64,000 nucleotides of DNA, taken from Sideroxydans sp. Its GTDB lineage: Bacteria > Pseudomonadota > Gammaproteobacteria > Burkholderiales > Gallionellaceae. A program made the translations under genes and the position numbers. Of this stretch, positions 63,883 through 64,000 are shown one piece after another. The notes under the pieces were generated by a model. That model saw only the letters and a list, made by a program, of their open reading frames with translations. It did no database searches and had not been told where the DNA came from. Each line of letters begins with the position of its first letter. The first letter of the stretch is position 1. The stretch spans positions 1 through 64,000 of the forward strand of contig JAGXGC010000021.1 of assembly GCA_024636935.1 (NCBI GenBank), given 5' to 3'.

Positions 63883-64000
63883 ATGCATAAATTATTTAAC
63901 AACCTCATCCACTTCTGGGCTTTGCTATTTGTTGTGTCCTCGCTTTGGACGCACAGTACTTATGCTGCTGTAGAGACAGCTGACACGGAGGCGTTGCGCA
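63883..64000 (+). CDS. Exported protein (partial, N-terminus only)
   Basis: Thirty-nine codons from the ATG at 63883 to the window end. HKLFNNLIHFWALLFVVSSL followed by WTHSTYAAVETADTEALR gives a positive start, a hydrophobic core and an AxA-like cleavage site, a typical Sec signal peptide. The mature protein lies outside the window and its identity cannot be judged. No strong ribosome site is visible; TTCCTTG precedes the ATG. Confidence 0.55.
   Translation, partial: MHKLFNNLIHFWALLFVVSSLWTHSTYAAVETADTEALR

Noticed and set aside
63600-64000. Search for a duplicate of the tRNA-Ile 3' end marking attR.
   Set aside because: No match to the T arm or acceptor sequence was found. A loose TTTTAT-GTCCA similarity between 57952 and 63645 is too short to use.

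Overview
The window is a 64 kb piece of a betaproteobacterial chromosome. This is inferred from the macromolecular synthesis cluster rpsU-yqeY-dnaG-rpoD, the rplM-rpsI-argC-bactofilin-erpA-anmK-M23-tyrS order, a PrpF/AcnD-type methylcitrate operon under a GntR/FCD regulator, Coq7, and the PA2779/PA2778-type pair. The set fits Nitrosomonadales (Gallionellaceae-like), but genus cannot be fixed from the sequence alone. Core genes are moderately GC-rich; two blocks are visibly more AT-rich and look accessory.

Layout. 1-9.2 kb (minus strand): parE (partial), a dicarboxylate/amino-acid symporter with an FNR-type box at its start, a small exported protein, a diguanylate cyclase, serC with an overlapping ATP-grasp-like gene, and rlhA. 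9.4-18.1 kb: an accessory block, almost all on the minus strand. It holds three unrecognised AT-rich genes, a fusion of an FtsZ/tubulin-like GTP-binding domain to a complete cytosolic 5'-nucleotidase (cN-I) with a 68-residue two-repeat protein just upstream, a uracil-DNA-glycosylase-fold-like gene, a trimmed DnaQ-type exonuclease, and a translationally coupled WYL regulator / DUF2779 nuclease pair. 18.2-27 kb: the 2-methylcitrate operon gntR-prpB-prpC-acnD-prpF-prpE, with a TTGTCGACAA palindrome before the regulator and a 112-bp mobile repeat inside the operon. 27.1-45.7 kb: folA-thyA, pepA-like and TesA-like genes, PA2779/PA2778, yqaA, DUF4197, lpdA with a lipoyl domain, proA, trpC, a porin, coq7, OsmC, an ElyC-like gene, and a four-gene overlapping operon for glycerophosphodiester/glycerol-3-phosphate use. 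45.7-57.8 kb: ribosomal, arginine, envelope, Fe-S and replication/sigma genes.

57.8-about 63.7 kb: an integrated element at the 3' end of tRNA-Ile(CAU). It carries a tyrosine integrase, an AlpA-type regulator, a RepA-like helicase, an origin-like site with a palindrome and iterons, and cargo. GGGGGTAAC repeats occur at both ends. No tRNA-end duplication was found inside the window. The last 118 bases start an exported protein.

The most unusual object is the FtsZ-like/5'-nucleotidase fusion with its small repeat-protein neighbour (11.4-13.3 kb). The GTP-binding motifs of the tubulin fold and all HAD catalytic motifs of the nucleotidase look intact, while the tubulin C-terminal half is missing. 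That suggests a GTP- or division-linked nucleotide-hydrolysing effector, possibly a defence or stress module. The role is inference.
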